Shown in pieces: positions 48,373-58,225 of a stretch of DNA of 64,000 nt (position 1 is the stretch's first letter; each line of letters starts with the position of its first letter). Source of the DNA: JANYJA01 sp038229055 (GTDB lineage: Bacteria; Acidobacteriota; Terriglobia; Bryobacterales; Bryobacteraceae); assembly GCA_038229055.1 (NCBI GenBank), contig JBBROU010000004.1:18999-82998 (forward strand), in the 5' to 3' direction. Position numbers and translations under genes: made by a program. A model generated the notes under the pieces. It was not told where the DNA came from, did not search any database, and was given only the letters and a program-made list of their open reading frames with translations.

Positions 48373-49295
48373 ATGAACTCGGTTCGCAGAATCCTCGGTG
48401 CATTTCTGTTTTCCATCTTCGCGTCTCGACGCCAAGAGGATTGAGGGCGCACAACTCAAGTACACCTGGAAGCAGCTTGAGCGGGGGAAAGACAATTACA
48501 CGTTCGACAACATTCGCCACGACCTAGCGTTTCTGAACGCGAAGGGTAAGAGACTCTTCATACAAGTTCAGGACTCATCGTTCAGCCTGGACATTGTGCC
48601 CTTTCCCAAATATCTGCTGAACGACCCCCGGTATCATGGCGGTGCGGAGAAGCAGTACAACGTCGAAAGCGATGACGTGGAACACGCGAAGCCGTACGGC
48701 TGGGTTGCTCGGCGATGGGATCCGGCTGTACGGGATAGGTTCCAGAAGCTTCTATTTGCCCTCGGCAAGGAATTCGACGGCAAGATTGAAGGCATCAACT
48801 TACCCGAAACGGCGGTGGATATTGTGGAGAGCGGTACTCTGTCGCCAAAAAGATTTAGTCCGCAAGTTTATCGCGATGCGATTGTCTCGAACATGACGGT
48901 GTTGAAGCAGGCATTCCCGAAATCCGTGGCGATGCAGTATGCGAACTTTAATGCCCGAGGAGAAGGGCGGCACGACTCCGGAATATCCGCGGAGCATTTA
49001 TCGGAAGGCGGTCGAGCTGAAGGTTGGCATGGGTGGTCCGGATCTCTTGCCGTACAGGCCTTACCAGATGAGCCATTCTTATCCATTACTTCGGGAGACA
49101 GCGGGCCGCGTCCCGACCGGCATCGCCGTTCAAGATAGCAATTACGGCAACGTGAATCCCAAGACAAACAAACAGGTAACGCTACCTGAATTGGTTTCGT
49201 TCGGCACGGAATATCTCAAGGTCCATTACATCTTCTGGTGCACGGAAGAGCCATTTTATGCGCGGGATGTAATCCCCTTCCTCCAAGGTTTCTAA
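48373..49295 (+). pseudogene. Secreted glycosidase-like (TIM-barrel type) gene remnant
   Basis: An ATG at 48373 begins a signal peptide (MNSVRRILGAFLFSIFAS), but that frame stops at once. The body continues in another frame from about 48425 (RIEGAQLKYTWKQLERGKDN, GKRLFIQVQDSSF, GWVARRWDPAVRDRFQKLLF, DGKIEGINLPETAVDI). It shifts frame again near 48955 (GGPDLLPYRPYQMSHSYPLL, VHYIFWCTEEPFYARDVIPF) and stops at 49295. The segment between signal peptide and body is too short, implying an internal deletion. The body resembles a glycoside-hydrolase-like barrel; the exact family is uncertain. Confidence 0.7.
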
Positions 49296-49730
49296 CGCCA
49301 CCATCGCGGGAGTCTGCTGATCGTTGGTGGACGCGCGGGCATACAGCCGATACGGACGTTTCCGTGCTTGGCCAAAACGCTCTCGGGTTTCGCCCTTGGG
49401 AAGGCCCGAGTTGCACGTTACCGCCGTCATGCATGCCTGCCTGCCGGAAACTCACGTTAGCAGATGGTGACCACTCGGATGCTAGCCGCCAAAGCGTGGC
49501 CACAACCAGATACAGCTTAAAGCTTGCACAGACCGAGTCGCATGCTGAAAGCCTTCCAAAATCGTTTCATTCAGCAACAAATGGAAGTTGGCGATATCGT
49601 CGTTGCCTGCTGCCGCCGAGCACCATAACTCAGGCGGGGCATCGGCGTACCCGTGCCGCAAGCCTGAACCCCAACAACCAGCCGTGCGTGATGCAATTCG
49701 GGGTGCGCTACGAGTTTCTAAAGCGTCACT
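49296..49730. other. Intergenic stretch, possibly degraded coding DNA
   Basis: Long frames exist on both strands but have no consistent protein pattern. Near 49685-49719 the plus strand reads CVMQFGVRYEF, which looks like the last strand of a TonB-dependent receptor without the expected stop. This may be chance. Confidence 0.35.
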
Positions 49731-52700
49731 CTAAAACAGGAACTTCAGACTGAACTGCAGTTCCCGCATGTCATGCCGGGTATACGCGATCTGTCCGAAT
49801 GTTCCGCTAGGCAGGTTCGTATCCGGATCGCCCCAGATCGGGTGGTTGACTGCATTGAAGGCCTCCACCCGGAGTTGGAAGTATGCGGACTCGCGGACAT
49901 AGAAGTTCTTCAGAATCGACGCATCCCAGTTCGTGATGCCGGGTCCGATGATCGTGTTGCGACCTACATTTCCGAATGTATACGGGGCCTGCGGGTAAAA
50001 TGCGCCCGTATTGAACCATTTGAAAACGTTCCGCGTTCCTCTATCGAGCGGCACCGTCGCCCCGTTCGTGTTAGGACGGTCAAAATATCCGCCAACATTC
50101 GAGAGGTTCCGGTCGTCCGTCGCGGTAAGCGGAAACCCATTGGGCTGGTATGTGAAGATGCTGCTGATCTGCCATCCGCCGAGCGCGCCGTTAACAATGC
50201 CCCCGTGGTTTAGGAATCGCTTGCCCTTTCCGAAGGGGAACTCGTAAAGCGTCGACAGGACGAACCGGTGCCGCACGTCGAATACGGAGAGCGCACGCTC
50301 GCAACGCACGCAATAGCTGTTCTGCGGAAACAGAGAGTCATGGCCAAGCGTCCGAATGCCGCTGCCGCTGTCGATCGATTTCGACCACGTCCAGCCGCCG
50401 AGAAATGTCAGCCCCTGGGAGTAGCGCCGCGTAATCTTCGCGGTGAGGGCATGGTAATTGGAGTTCGCCTCTCCATCGACTTCCTGGATGCGGCCGAACT
50501 CCGGATAAGGCTGGCGCGACTTCACCGATCCCGGACCCGGCAAAGCCTCGTTGACCGCCCGGAACCGTTCGAGGAAGTGCCCTTCCGACCCAAGATACCC
50601 GACTTCAAGCACTGTGTCCTTCGTGACTTCACGCTGCACGTTGAACATGTACTCCTCGATCATCGGCGTGCGGCGTTTGTGAATGTTGCCGAGAACATAC
50701 GGTCTGCTGACAATCCTTCCCACACTGATGAACGGGCGATCGAAGCCGATAGGGTCTGAAGCATTGGTGTTGTCCCGGCGCCTGCCGCCGAAGTTGCGCT
50801 CCATGTCAAAGCGCGGATTGCCGGTGTCCTGTGCGTAGAAAATGCCGGCTCCCACCCGCACCGTCCACCGGCTCGCCGGGCTCCATGCGATCCCCAGGCG
50901 GGGAGCGAAGTCCTTATAGTCAGTGGTGATCAGGCGGTCCCCCAACCGGCCATCGCGGGCGATTTGAATGTTGCCCTTGAACCGCATGACCTTATCCTGA
51001 TAGAAGTCGCCCTTTCCGACGCGAATGAGCACTGGATGCCGGCCCAGATCGGCAACGTTCGGAGTTGTATCGATGAACGGCACGTAGGCGTTCACTTCGC
51101 TCTGGCCCTTGTCGTACCAGGGCGGCACGAACTCATACCTCAGGCCGAAGTTGATGGTCAGGTTCGGCCTGATCTTGTAAGTGTCATCGAAATAGTAAGA
51201 CTGCGACGTGGCCCGGAACTGCGCGACCGCGCTCGTGAGAGCCGCTTCATTCTGGCTGGTGTATCCAAGTAGATAATCGGAAAAGTCAAATCCCGTGGCG
51301 TCCCCGGAAATCGTAAAGGCGCCGCGCGGGAACTGGTTTCCATTCTGGTTGAACCGGTCGCGTCGAATCTCGGCGCCGAAGCGCATCGAGTGCCGCCCGT
51401 GTATCCAGGAGAAGTTGTCGACCCATTGGAACGTCGTGTTGTAGTTCACGTACGGGCCTTCGCTGTCGTCGCCGAAGCAACTGAACTGGTTGAAGCAGAC
51501 GCTCGGAATCCCCCAGGCGACAGGAGCCGGAAAAGCAAAGTTCTGCAGCCCGACTTCGGCGATCACATTCTTCTTGTAGGCTAATTGCCTGCTGGTCGCG
51601 TTAAAGAAGTGATTGGCGCCGAATCGGAACTCGTTCACCGCCGCGGGCGTGAACACTCGCGTGTTCGACAGCATCGCCTGCCACACCGTCGTCAGCACTT
51701 GACGGCCATTGAGATATAGCCCCGGGTCGACCTGCTTTTCATCCCCCCAACTGTACCGGCCAAACCAGCTCGACTTGTTGCTCTCAACGAAATCGATGCG
51801 CTGGATGAACTGATCCTTGTCGACCTGCGATTTCAGTGTCTCTTCCAGATTGTTACTGAAAACCGGCACGTTCAGGTTTGGCGCCGGGTAATAGGCCAGC
51901 AGCTTCTGTCCAATTGCATTGAACTGGCTCTGCGGAATCTGGTTATTCGGGAATGGCGTATTTGTGAACGGTTGGTTGATCGTGAAGCACTGCGCGGCCT
52001 TCAGGCACGCCGAACCATTTGGGAGCAGTTCGGAGAAATCTCCGTTTCGCATCGCGTTGTCCGGGACCGCGAAAAGACCGTTGTCCTGCCGCCGCTCACG
52101 AAAGGCATCGTAGTTCGACATGAAGAATAATCTGTCCCTGCCGTTGAACAGCTTCGGAATCGAAATAGGGCCGCTGAGCGTAAAGCCGTACTGGTTCCAT
52201 TTGAAAGGCGACTTCGGAGGAGCCGATCCGCTGAAGTCGTAAGGCTTGGCGTCTACCACGTCATTACGGAGGAATTCGAATAACGCCCCGTGATACTTGT
52301 TCCCGCCCGACTTGGTCGAGACATTCACCTGACTGGTGGCCCGACCAAACTCCGCGGGATAGATGCCGGTTTGAACTTTGAATTCCTGTAGCGCGTCGAT
52401 AGAAGGCTGAATGATGTAGGTGTTGAAATTCACGTCCGTGTTGTCAACGCCATCAAGTGTGAAGTAGTTGAACTCGCGCCTCTGGCCGGCGATGGAGAAC
52501 TGTTCGTTGGCGCGCGTGCCGCCCTGCCGCCCATCCGACTGGCCGCCGTCCGCAAACCCGGAACTGACGTTCGGGCTGAGAGCGATCAACTGCAGATAGT
52601 CGCGCCCGTTGAGCGGAAGCTCGACGATGCGCTTGTTCTCGATTACAGTTCCCACGGTCGCATCCTCGGTGTTCAGCAGAACGGCGGAGTCGGTGATCTC

Positions 52701-53042
52701 GACGCTTTCGCTCACCTGGCCAAGTTGCAAATTGAAATCGATCCGGGCTGTCTGCTGCACCTGCAGCTCGACATTCGGATTCAGAGCGGGCCGAAATCCA
52801 GGGTGCTCCGCCCGCACATCATAGTTGCCCGGCTGAAGCGCCGGAAAGCTGTAGATACCCTCGCCGTTGGTCGAGGCCTCACGCGTCGCCTTGGTGCCGG
52901 TGTTCGACGCGGTGACCTTGGCGCCAACAATTGCCGCGCCCGCGGAATCCTTCACCTCGCCGGTGATCTCCCCTAACGTTTGCCCGAAAGCAGGCAAACA
53001 CGCGACTAACCCAGTCAAAAGCGCGATTCGAAAAAGCTGCAT
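49731..53042 (-). CDS. TonB-dependent receptor, Oar-like, with carboxypeptidase-regulatory domain
   Basis: The 1103-residue outer-membrane protein has a signal peptide (to about residue 20, PAFGQ). A carboxypeptidase-regulatory domain follows (about 22-105, GEITGEVKDSAGAAIVGAKV), then a plug region with RIVELPLNGRDYLQLIALSP and FSIAGQRREFNYFTLDGVDN. The beta-barrel ends in LQFSLKFLF. It is paralogous to, but clearly diverged from, the receptor at 44.4-48.0 kb and faces it. A good ribosome-binding site (AGGGAGGA, 53054-53047) precedes the ATG. Confidence 0.92.
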   Translation of the reverse strand: MQLFRIALLTGLVACLPAFGQTLGEITGEVKDSAGAAIVGAKVTASNTGTKATREASTNGEGIYSFPALQPGNYDVRAEHPGFRPALNPNVELQVQQTARIDFNLQLGQVSESVEITDSAVLLNTEDATVGTVIENKRIVELPLNGRDYLQLIALSPNVSSGFADGGQSDGRQGGTRANEQFSIAGQRREFNYFTLDGVDNTDVNFNTYIIQPSIDALQEFKVQTGIYPAEFGRATSQVNVSTKSGGNKYHGALFEFLRNDVVDAKPYDFSGSAPPKSPFKWNQYGFTLSGPISIPKLFNGRDRLFFMSNYDAFRERRQDNGLFAVPDNAMRNGDFSELLPNGSACLKAAQCFTINQPFTNTPFPNNQIPQSQFNAIGQKLLAYYPAPNLNVPVFSNNLEETLKSQVDKDQFIQRIDFVESNKSSWFGRYSWGDEKQVDPGLYLNGRQVLTTVWQAMLSNTRVFTPAAVNEFRFGANHFFNATSRQLAYKKNVIAEVGLQNFAFPAPVAWGIPSVCFNQFSCFGDDSEGPYVNYNTTFQWVDNFSWIHGRHSMRFGAEIRRDRFNQNGNQFPRGAFTISGDATGFDFSDYLLGYTSQNEAALTSAVAQFRATSQSYYFDDTYKIRPNLTINFGLRYEFVPPWYDKGQSEVNAYVPFIDTTPNVADLGRHPVLIRVGKGDFYQDKVMRFKGNIQIARDGRLGDRLITTDYKDFAPRLGIAWSPASRWTVRVGAGIFYAQDTGNPRFDMERNFGGRRRDNTNASDPIGFDRPFISVGRIVSRPYVLGNIHKRRTPMIEEYMFNVQREVTKDTVLEVGYLGSEGHFLERFRAVNEALPGPGSVKSRQPYPEFGRIQEVDGEANSNYHALTAKITRRYSQGLTFLGGWTWSKSIDSGSGIRTLGHDSLFPQNSYCVRCERALSVFDVRHRFVLSTLYEFPFGKGKRFLNHGGIVNGALGGWQISSIFTYQPNGFPLTATDDRNLSNVGGYFDRPNTNGATVPLDRGTRNVFKWFNTGAFYPQAPYTFGNVGRNTIIGPGITNWDASILKNFYVRESAYFQLRVEAFNAVNHPIWGDPDTNLPSGTFGQIAYTRHDMRELQFSLKFLF

Positions 53043-53375
53043 GGCTTCCTCCCTAAAACAAGTTCAATGGTGGGGAGCCTATCACATGATCGAGCGGCGA
53101 TTCAAGTTAAATTATCCGGCGCGGCTATAGACCTGCCACAAGCAGCCCAAGAGGCGGAGTCCAGAGCATCTTCGTTATCGTTATCCGAGATCGGCAATAG
53201 CCCGAGGTAGAGGCGCATGCGGCGATTGAGGTTATCGAACGGTCATCGGCATACTCACGCAAACCGCGGAAATACGCCGGACAAGGCCAGCCCGAACAGC
53301 AGGGGCCCCATTCCCACTGGCCATACGTGTCCCTAGCTTGCAGTTTATAATCAATCGAACTTTGAAGGGGACTGA
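53043..53375. other. Divergent intergenic region between receptor and PIG-L genes
   Basis: It holds the receptor ribosome-binding site at the left. At the right a TATAAT box (53346-53351) and the ribosome-binding site GAAGGGG (53364-53370) serve the PIG-L gene. A 92-codon minus-strand frame shows no recognisable protein. No hairpin or RNA gene was recognised. Confidence 0.5.
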
Positions 53376-54803
53376 TTGAACCGCATATCGCACCGTATCG
53401 CAACGCTCGCGCTTTTCACCTTGTCACTGGGGCCGGTTCTGCGGGGTGCCGCACCGCCAAAAGCACCGCCTCAACTGGATCCGGATCCACGCTACAAAGC
53501 CGATATATTGTTGATCATCGCCCACCCGGACGACGACGTTGTGATCGGCGGCTATCTGGCGAAGGTCGCGCTCGACGATCACAAACGGGTTGCGGTCATC
53601 TATTGCACTTCGGGCGACGGCGGCGGCAATGCCGTGGGCAATGAGGCCGGTGCTTCCCTCGGTCAAATGCGCATAATCGAAGCGCGCCGGGCGCTGGGTT
53701 TCTTCGGGATCGACAATGTCTGGTTCCTGGGAGCGCACGACACGCCCGGGCAGGACGTCTTGCGATCACTCGACGCATGGGGCCACGGATACATGCTTGA
53801 TCAAGTCGTGCGGCTAGTCAGAATCACACGGCCGGAGGTGATTATGACGTGGATGCCCAACTCCGTCGTCGGGGAAAATCACGGTGATCATCAAGCGTCC
53901 GGAGTGCTGGCGACCGAAGCCTTCGACACTGCCGGCGACCCCACGCAATTCCCCGAGCAGGTTTCCGCGGCGCGCGATCGCGTCGGAATGGCAAACCTGA
54001 CGGAGGGTCTGCATCCGTGGCAGCCGAAGAAGCTTTATTACTTCACCGACGCCTTCGAAGACTTCGGACCTTACTGGCATGCTCAAGCAGACTTGTCCCC
54101 CTATCGCGACAACTTCCTTAAGGGTCGCGGCCCCACTTATCCAATGACTGCAATATCGCCGTCAAAGCATGAAAGCTATGCCAAGCTGACCGCCCAGCAG
54201 CAGACTTATTACATGACGCAGGAAGGTTATCTCGGGACTCAGGCATTGGACAGCGCCGGTCTGAACGGGTTTGAATATCCGGTGCAGCTTCTTTTCGGAA
54301 AATCCGTGGTGGGCGGGGAACCGACCGGTGATGTGTTCCAAAATGTCGGGAGCGGACCCGCTCAGTTTACCCGCGTCGGCGGTTATGAGCCGTCCGTTCA
54401 CAAAGGGCTTACTCTCGACTTAGCCGGTCCCTGGATCTATTACCAGCAGTTCTGGAAAGCGCATAACATCGAAAACATCGGCCGGCTGATTCCGGTGCCC
54501 GAACTGGCGGTCGATTACAATCAGCCGCTCTTTGTTCCGATCCTCCTAACCAATGACACACCCGACCGGCACGACGTCCTATTGACCGCTCAGTTGCCTG
54601 AGGGCTGGAGCAACCAGAGTGCGTTCACGACTTATCCGGTAGCTCCGGGCCAGTCTTATTCGGTGCGAGCGAAACTGATGGCGCCTAAGTCAGGCAAGCC
54701 CAAATGGCAGGAGATTCAGTTTAAGGCCGCCAGCGAAGGGCGGCAGGTCGGAGCCATCCAGCTTCGTGTATTTACCGGCAAAGGCGGAGGGCTCCCTCAG
54801 TAG
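53376..54803 (+). CDS. Secreted PIG-L/LmbE-type deacetylase
   Basis: The 475-residue product has a signal peptide (NRISHRIATLALFTLSLG, cleavage near residue 24). The zinc motif LLIIAHPDDDVVIGGYLAKV lies near residues 46-65, and the second motif is GENHGDHQASGVLATEAF. RWD-free C-terminal residues about 320-475 form a beta-rich domain. Family members remove N-acetyl groups from sugars or glycans. The start is TTG, chosen because GAAGGGG lies five bases before it and the frame begins the signal peptide there. Confidence 0.84.
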   Translation: MNRISHRIATLALFTLSLGPVLRGAAPPKAPPQLDPDPRYKADILLIIAHPDDDVVIGGYLAKVALDDHKRVAVIYCTSGDGGGNAVGNEAGASLGQMRIIEARRALGFFGIDNVWFLGAHDTPGQDVLRSLDAWGHGYMLDQVVRLVRITRPEVIMTWMPNSVVGENHGDHQASGVLATEAFDTAGDPTQFPEQVSAARDRVGMANLTEGLHPWQPKKLYYFTDAFEDFGPYWHAQADLSPYRDNFLKGRGPTYPMTAISPSKHESYAKLTAQQQTYYMTQEGYLGTQALDSAGLNGFEYPVQLLFGKSVVGGEPTGDVFQNVGSGPAQFTRVGGYEPSVHKGLTLDLAGPWIYYQQFWKAHNIENIGRLIPVPELAVDYNQPLFVPILLTNDTPDRHDVLLTAQLPEGWSNQSAFTTYPVAPGQSYSVRAKLMAPKSGKPKWQEIQFKAASEGRQVGAIQLRVFTGKGGGLPQ

Positions 54804-54821
54804 ATATAACGCCGCGGCGAT

Positions 54822-55724
54822 TTACTTCGCGGCCGTCTTGACGGCATGGCCGCCGAACTGCTTCCGCATCGCCGCCAGCATCTTGCTTGAGAACGAATTG
54901 TCCTGCCGTGAGCGAAATCGCATCTGCAGGGAAAGCGCGATCACCGGCGCCGGCACCGAAAGGTTGATGCTCTCCTCCACCGTCCAGCGGCCTTCGCCGC
55001 TATCTTCGACGTAAGGCGCGAGCTGGGCCAGTTGCGCGTCTTCATGCAGCGCCAGCGCCGTCAACTCCAGCAGCCAGCTCCGCACCACGCTTCCTTGATT
55101 CCACAGGTCCGCCACCTTCGCCAAGTCGAGATCGTACCGCGACTCCTTCAGGATCTCGAAGCCCTCGGCATACGCCTGCATCAAGCCGTATTCGATTCCG
55201 TTGTGGACCATCTTCACGAAGTGCCCCGCGCCCGCTGGCCCGCAGTGCAGCACGCCATCGGGCGGCGCCAGCGCTTCGTAGATCGGTTTCAAATGCTCGA
55301 AATCCGCCGCGTCGCCGCCCACCATCAGGCAGTAGCCCACCTTCAATCCCCACACGCCGCCGCTGGTCCCCGCATCCATGTAGTGGATGCCCTTCGGCTT
55401 CAGCGCGTCATAACGCGCGATGTCATCCGTATATTTGGAATTGCCGCCGTCGATCAGAATGTCGCCGGGCGACAGCATCGGCACCAGCTGGTCGATCATG
55501 TCCTCGGTGGCTTTGCCCGCCGGAACCATCACCCAGATCGCGCGCGGCGAGGGAAGCTGTGCCACCAGGTCCGCCAGATCCTTCGCGCCCAACGCGCCGC
55601 TCTGCACCGCTTTTTGAACCTTGGCATGGTCGCGCGTGTACGCCACAACCTCGTGCTTGCGCAGCAGCAAACGCTCCACCATATTGCCGCCCATGCGCCC
55701 CAGGCCGATCATTCCAATTCGCAT
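54822..55724 (-). CDS. gnd: 6-phosphogluconate dehydrogenase, decarboxylating (short type)
   Basis: The 300-residue enzyme of the oxidative pentose phosphate pathway makes ribulose-5-phosphate and NAD(P)H. MRIGMIGLGRMGGNMVERLL is the Rossmann dinucleotide motif. DGGNSKYTDDIARYDALKPK, MDAGTSGGVWGLKVGYCLMV and AGAGHFVKMVHNGIEYGLMQ are the substrate-binding and catalytic segments. The length matches the short GndA-type enzymes. A strong ribosome-binding site (AAGGAG) precedes the ATG; it is divergent from cmk. Confidence 0.92.
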   Translation of the reverse strand: MRIGMIGLGRMGGNMVERLLLRKHEVVAYTRDHAKVQKAVQSGALGAKDLADLVAQLPSPRAIWVMVPAGKATEDMIDQLVPMLSPGDILIDGGNSKYTDDIARYDALKPKGIHYMDAGTSGGVWGLKVGYCLMVGGDAADFEHLKPIYEALAPPDGVLHCGPAGAGHFVKMVHNGIEYGLMQAYAEGFEILKESRYDLDLAKVADLWNQGSVVRSWLLELTALALHEDAQLAQLAPYVEDSGEGRWTVEESINLSVPAPVIALSLQMRFRSRQDNSFSSKMLAAMRKQFGGHAVKTAAK

Positions 55725-55788
55725 CGCTTCTCCTTGTGAACTAATGAGTTTAGCGCATGCGTTATTCTACGAAGTTGTCCTATACTTC

Positions 55789-56448
55789 ATGGGTTTAGTG
55801 ATCGCCATCGACGGTCCGGCAGGGGCCGGCAAGAGCACCATTGCCCGCCGTCTGGCCGAGCGCCTCGGCTTCACCTACATCGATACTGGAGCCATGTACC
55901 GCGCCATCGCGCTGTGGGCGTTGCAGCGCGAGATCGATGTCTCCGATATCCATCGCGTCACGCAGCTCGCCCAAGCCGCCGAGATATCCCTCGGCTCCGC
56001 CATTCTTCTCAACGGCAAAGATGTCACCGAGTTGATCCGCACCGCGGCCGTCACCGCCGCCGCCTCACGTGTTGCAACCATCCCCGGCGTGCGCCGGGCA
56101 TTAGTCGAAAAACAGCGCGCGCTCGGCGACCAAGGCAACGTCGTGATGGAGGGCCGCGACATCGGAACCGTCGTGTTTCCATCCGCTCAGTTGAAAATAT
56201 TTCTGGATGCCGCGCCGCACGAGCGCGTCAAACGCCGCGTCAAAGAAACGCCGGATTCCCATAAATCCAAAGTCGCCGGCCAGCTTGCCGAGCGCGATTC
56301 GCGCGACCGCTCGCGTCATGAATCTCCGCTCACCCAAGCCCCCGACGCCGTCTATCTCGATTCCACCCAGCTCTCAGCCGCCGAGGTAGAAGAAGAAATT
56401 CTTAAGCTCGTCCGCGCCAGAATGACCAACGGCAAGGAATTCCATTAA
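55789..56448 (+). CDS. cmk: Cytidylate kinase
   Basis: The 219-residue enzyme phosphorylates CMP/dCMP. MGLVIAIDGPAGAGKSTIAR holds the P-loop, then GFTYIDTGAMYRAIALWALQ and VVMEGRDIGTVVFPSAQLKI. I chose ATG 55789 because it sets the P-loop at the usual residue 9-16; in-frame ATGs at 55744 and 55621 add non-family sequence, the latter inside the divergent gnd gene. It lies two bases upstream of lysC. Confidence 0.93.
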   Translation: MGLVIAIDGPAGAGKSTIARRLAERLGFTYIDTGAMYRAIALWALQREIDVSDIHRVTQLAQAAEISLGSAILLNGKDVTELIRTAAVTAAASRVATIPGVRRALVEKQRALGDQGNVVMEGRDIGTVVFPSAQLKIFLDAAPHERVKRRVKETPDSHKSKVAGQLAERDSRDRSRHESPLTQAPDAVYLDSTQLSAAEVEEEILKLVRARMTNGKEFH

Positions 56449-56450
56449 AG

Positions 56451-57854
56451 ATGAACATATTGGTAATGAAGTTCGGCGGTACCAGTGTCGGAACCGCCGC
56501 CCGCATGAAGGCTTCGGCCGCGCTCGCCGCCGCCGAGGCGCAGATCCGCCCCGTCGTGATGGTGGTCTCCGCCATGTCGAAGGTCACCGACCTGCTGCTC
56601 GACACCATGAAGCACGCCGAGGCCGGTGATGAGGCCGGATTGCGGCACAACATCAACACCCTCGAAAAGCGCCACGAGACCGCCTGCCGCGAGCTGCTTC
56701 CGGAAGACGCGCGGGAGCCCGTTCTGCAATCCGTGGCGGGCCTCATCGCCGAGTTCGAGCGCATCGTTCACGGCATGCGGATGCTGGGCGACCGCCCGGT
56801 GCGTTCGGTGGACGAAGCCGTCGCCATCGGTGAGCGCCTATCCGCCCTCATCATCGCCGCATTCCTGCAAAGCGAAGGCATCCCCGCAAAAGCCGTGAAC
56901 GCCGCCGAGCTAATTGTCACCGACGCCGTGTTCGGCAACGCCTCGCCCTTGATGGAAGCGACCCGCGAGAAGGCCGGCGATGTCTTGTTCCCGCTTCTGA
57001 AAGCCGGCGTAATTCCGGTAGTGACCGGCTTTAACGGAGCCACTCCGGACGGCCGCTGCACCACCCTCGGCCGCGGCGGGTCCGATTTCTCCGCGTCCAT
57101 TCTCTCCGCGGCCCTGGAAGCCGCCGAGCTCTGGATCTGGACCGATGTCGATGGCATCATGACCGCCGATCCCCGCCTCGTCCCCGAAGCCAAAATCCTC
57201 GCCCAAGTCACTTTCGGTGAAGCCGCCGAGCTCGCTTATAACGGCGCCAAAGTGCTGCACCCTCGAACCCTTGCGCCGCTCGTCGACAAGGGCATTCCCG
57301 TCTGGAGCAAGAACAGCTTCGCCCCGGAAAAGCCGGGCACCCAGATCGTCCGCGTGCTGTCGGAAGCCAGAGGCGCGCGCGCCGTGACGTCCATGCGCGA
57401 TGTCGCCCTTTTGTCTCTGGAATCAGCCAACGCCGCCCTCAGCGGCGCTCATGTGATGGCCCGTGCGCTCGATGCCTTGGCCCGCACCAATATCGAAGTC
57501 CTCGCCATCTCCGGCTCCAGCTACCGCCAGAGCTTCTGCTTTCTGGTCCGCTCCGACGATCTCCCCCGCACCATCGAAGCCCTTGAGGCCGGCCTGACTC
57601 TCGAGCTGGCCCATGGCTACGCCAAACCTATCGAAGTCGATGAACAGGTCGGGCTTCTCGCCGTCGTCGGCGAAGGCATGCGCGGCACGCAAGGCCTCGC
57701 CGGCCGCATCTTCACCGCGATCTCGCGCGAGCAAGTGAACATCATCGCTATTGCCCAAGGGTCGAGCGAGCTGACCATTGCCATCGTCGTCCGCCGCGAC
57801 GGGCTGGAAAAGGCCGTCCGCGCCGTCCACGCCGAGTGCCATATGGCTCAGTGA
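56451..57854 (+). CDS. lysC: Aspartate kinase
   Basis: The 467-residue enzyme catalyses the first step of lysine, threonine and methionine synthesis. MNILVMKFGGTSVGTAARMK is the amino-acid kinase start. TTLGRGGSDFSASILSAALE and WTDVDGIMTADPRLVPEAKI are catalytic segments. Two ACT domains for feedback control occupy about residues 315-467. There is no fused homoserine dehydrogenase. It is probably cotranscribed with cmk. Confidence 0.95.
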   Translation: MNILVMKFGGTSVGTAARMKASAALAAAEAQIRPVVMVVSAMSKVTDLLLDTMKHAEAGDEAGLRHNINTLEKRHETACRELLPEDAREPVLQSVAGLIAEFERIVHGMRMLGDRPVRSVDEAVAIGERLSALIIAAFLQSEGIPAKAVNAAELIVTDAVFGNASPLMEATREKAGDVLFPLLKAGVIPVVTGFNGATPDGRCTTLGRGGSDFSASILSAALEAAELWIWTDVDGIMTADPRLVPEAKILAQVTFGEAAELAYNGAKVLHPRTLAPLVDKGIPVWSKNSFAPEKPGTQIVRVLSEARGARAVTSMRDVALLSLESANAALSGAHVMARALDALARTNIEVLAISGSSYRQSFCFLVRSDDLPRTIEALEAGLTLELAHGYAKPIEVDEQVGLLAVVGEGMRGTQGLAGRIFTAISREQVNIIAIAQGSSELTIAIVVRRDGLEKAVRAVHAECHMAQ

Positions 57855-58183
57855 CTGGTGCGGACCGATTTGATAGCCGCCACCGCTTCTTCCACGCCGA
57901 TCTCTACCGGTTTGGATTTACCGCGCAGCCCCTCAGTCATCCGCGTCAATTGCAGCGAAAACTCGGCCGCGTCGGCCGCCGTTGCCCGCGGCACGACTAC
58001 CCGTGACACCGGCTGCATCGCAGGCTGCTCGAAGTATTCCCAAAGCGGCGAAATCATCTCCGCGCTGGAGTACACCTCACGCTGCTTCTTCCAACCTCTG
58101 CGCCGGTTCCGAACCGCCCCCACCAGCAACAAACCGATCAGGAAACATGCGCTCGAAATTATCGGGTTGATTAGCTCCATCAT
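57848..58183 (-). CDS. Small membrane protein of unknown function
   Basis: The 111-residue product has one N-terminal membrane segment (about residues 5-23, INPIISSACFLIGLLLVGAV), a basic patch (RNRRRGWKKQREVY) and a soluble tail. No family was recognised. Its stop overlaps the lysC end by 7 bases, tail to tail. A plus-strand frame of similar length exists in the same place but lacks any protein-like pattern. Confidence 0.5.
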   Translation of the reverse strand: MMELINPIISSACFLIGLLLVGAVRNRRRGWKKQREVYSSAEMISPLWEYFEQPAMQPVSRVVVPRATAADAAEFSLQLTRMTEGLRGKSKPVEIGVEEAVAAIKSVRTSH

Positions 58184-58225
58184 GCACTTTGATCGGCGGA
58201 ACTTTTCCCGAACTTTATGCTGTCT

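Noticed and set aside
49238..49753. 171-codon plus-strand frame between the decayed gene and the second receptor
   Set aside because: Low-pattern product overlapping both neighbours; only the last few residues resemble a receptor strand.
53125..53403. 92-codon minus-strand frame upstream of the PIG-L gene
   Set aside because: It covers the likely promoter and start of the PIG-L gene and has no family features.
54811..54833. GCCGCG/CGCGGC inverted repeat between the PIG-L and gnd genes as a terminator
   Set aside because: Only 6 bp of stem, no T-run on either strand, and one arm lies in the gnd coding end.
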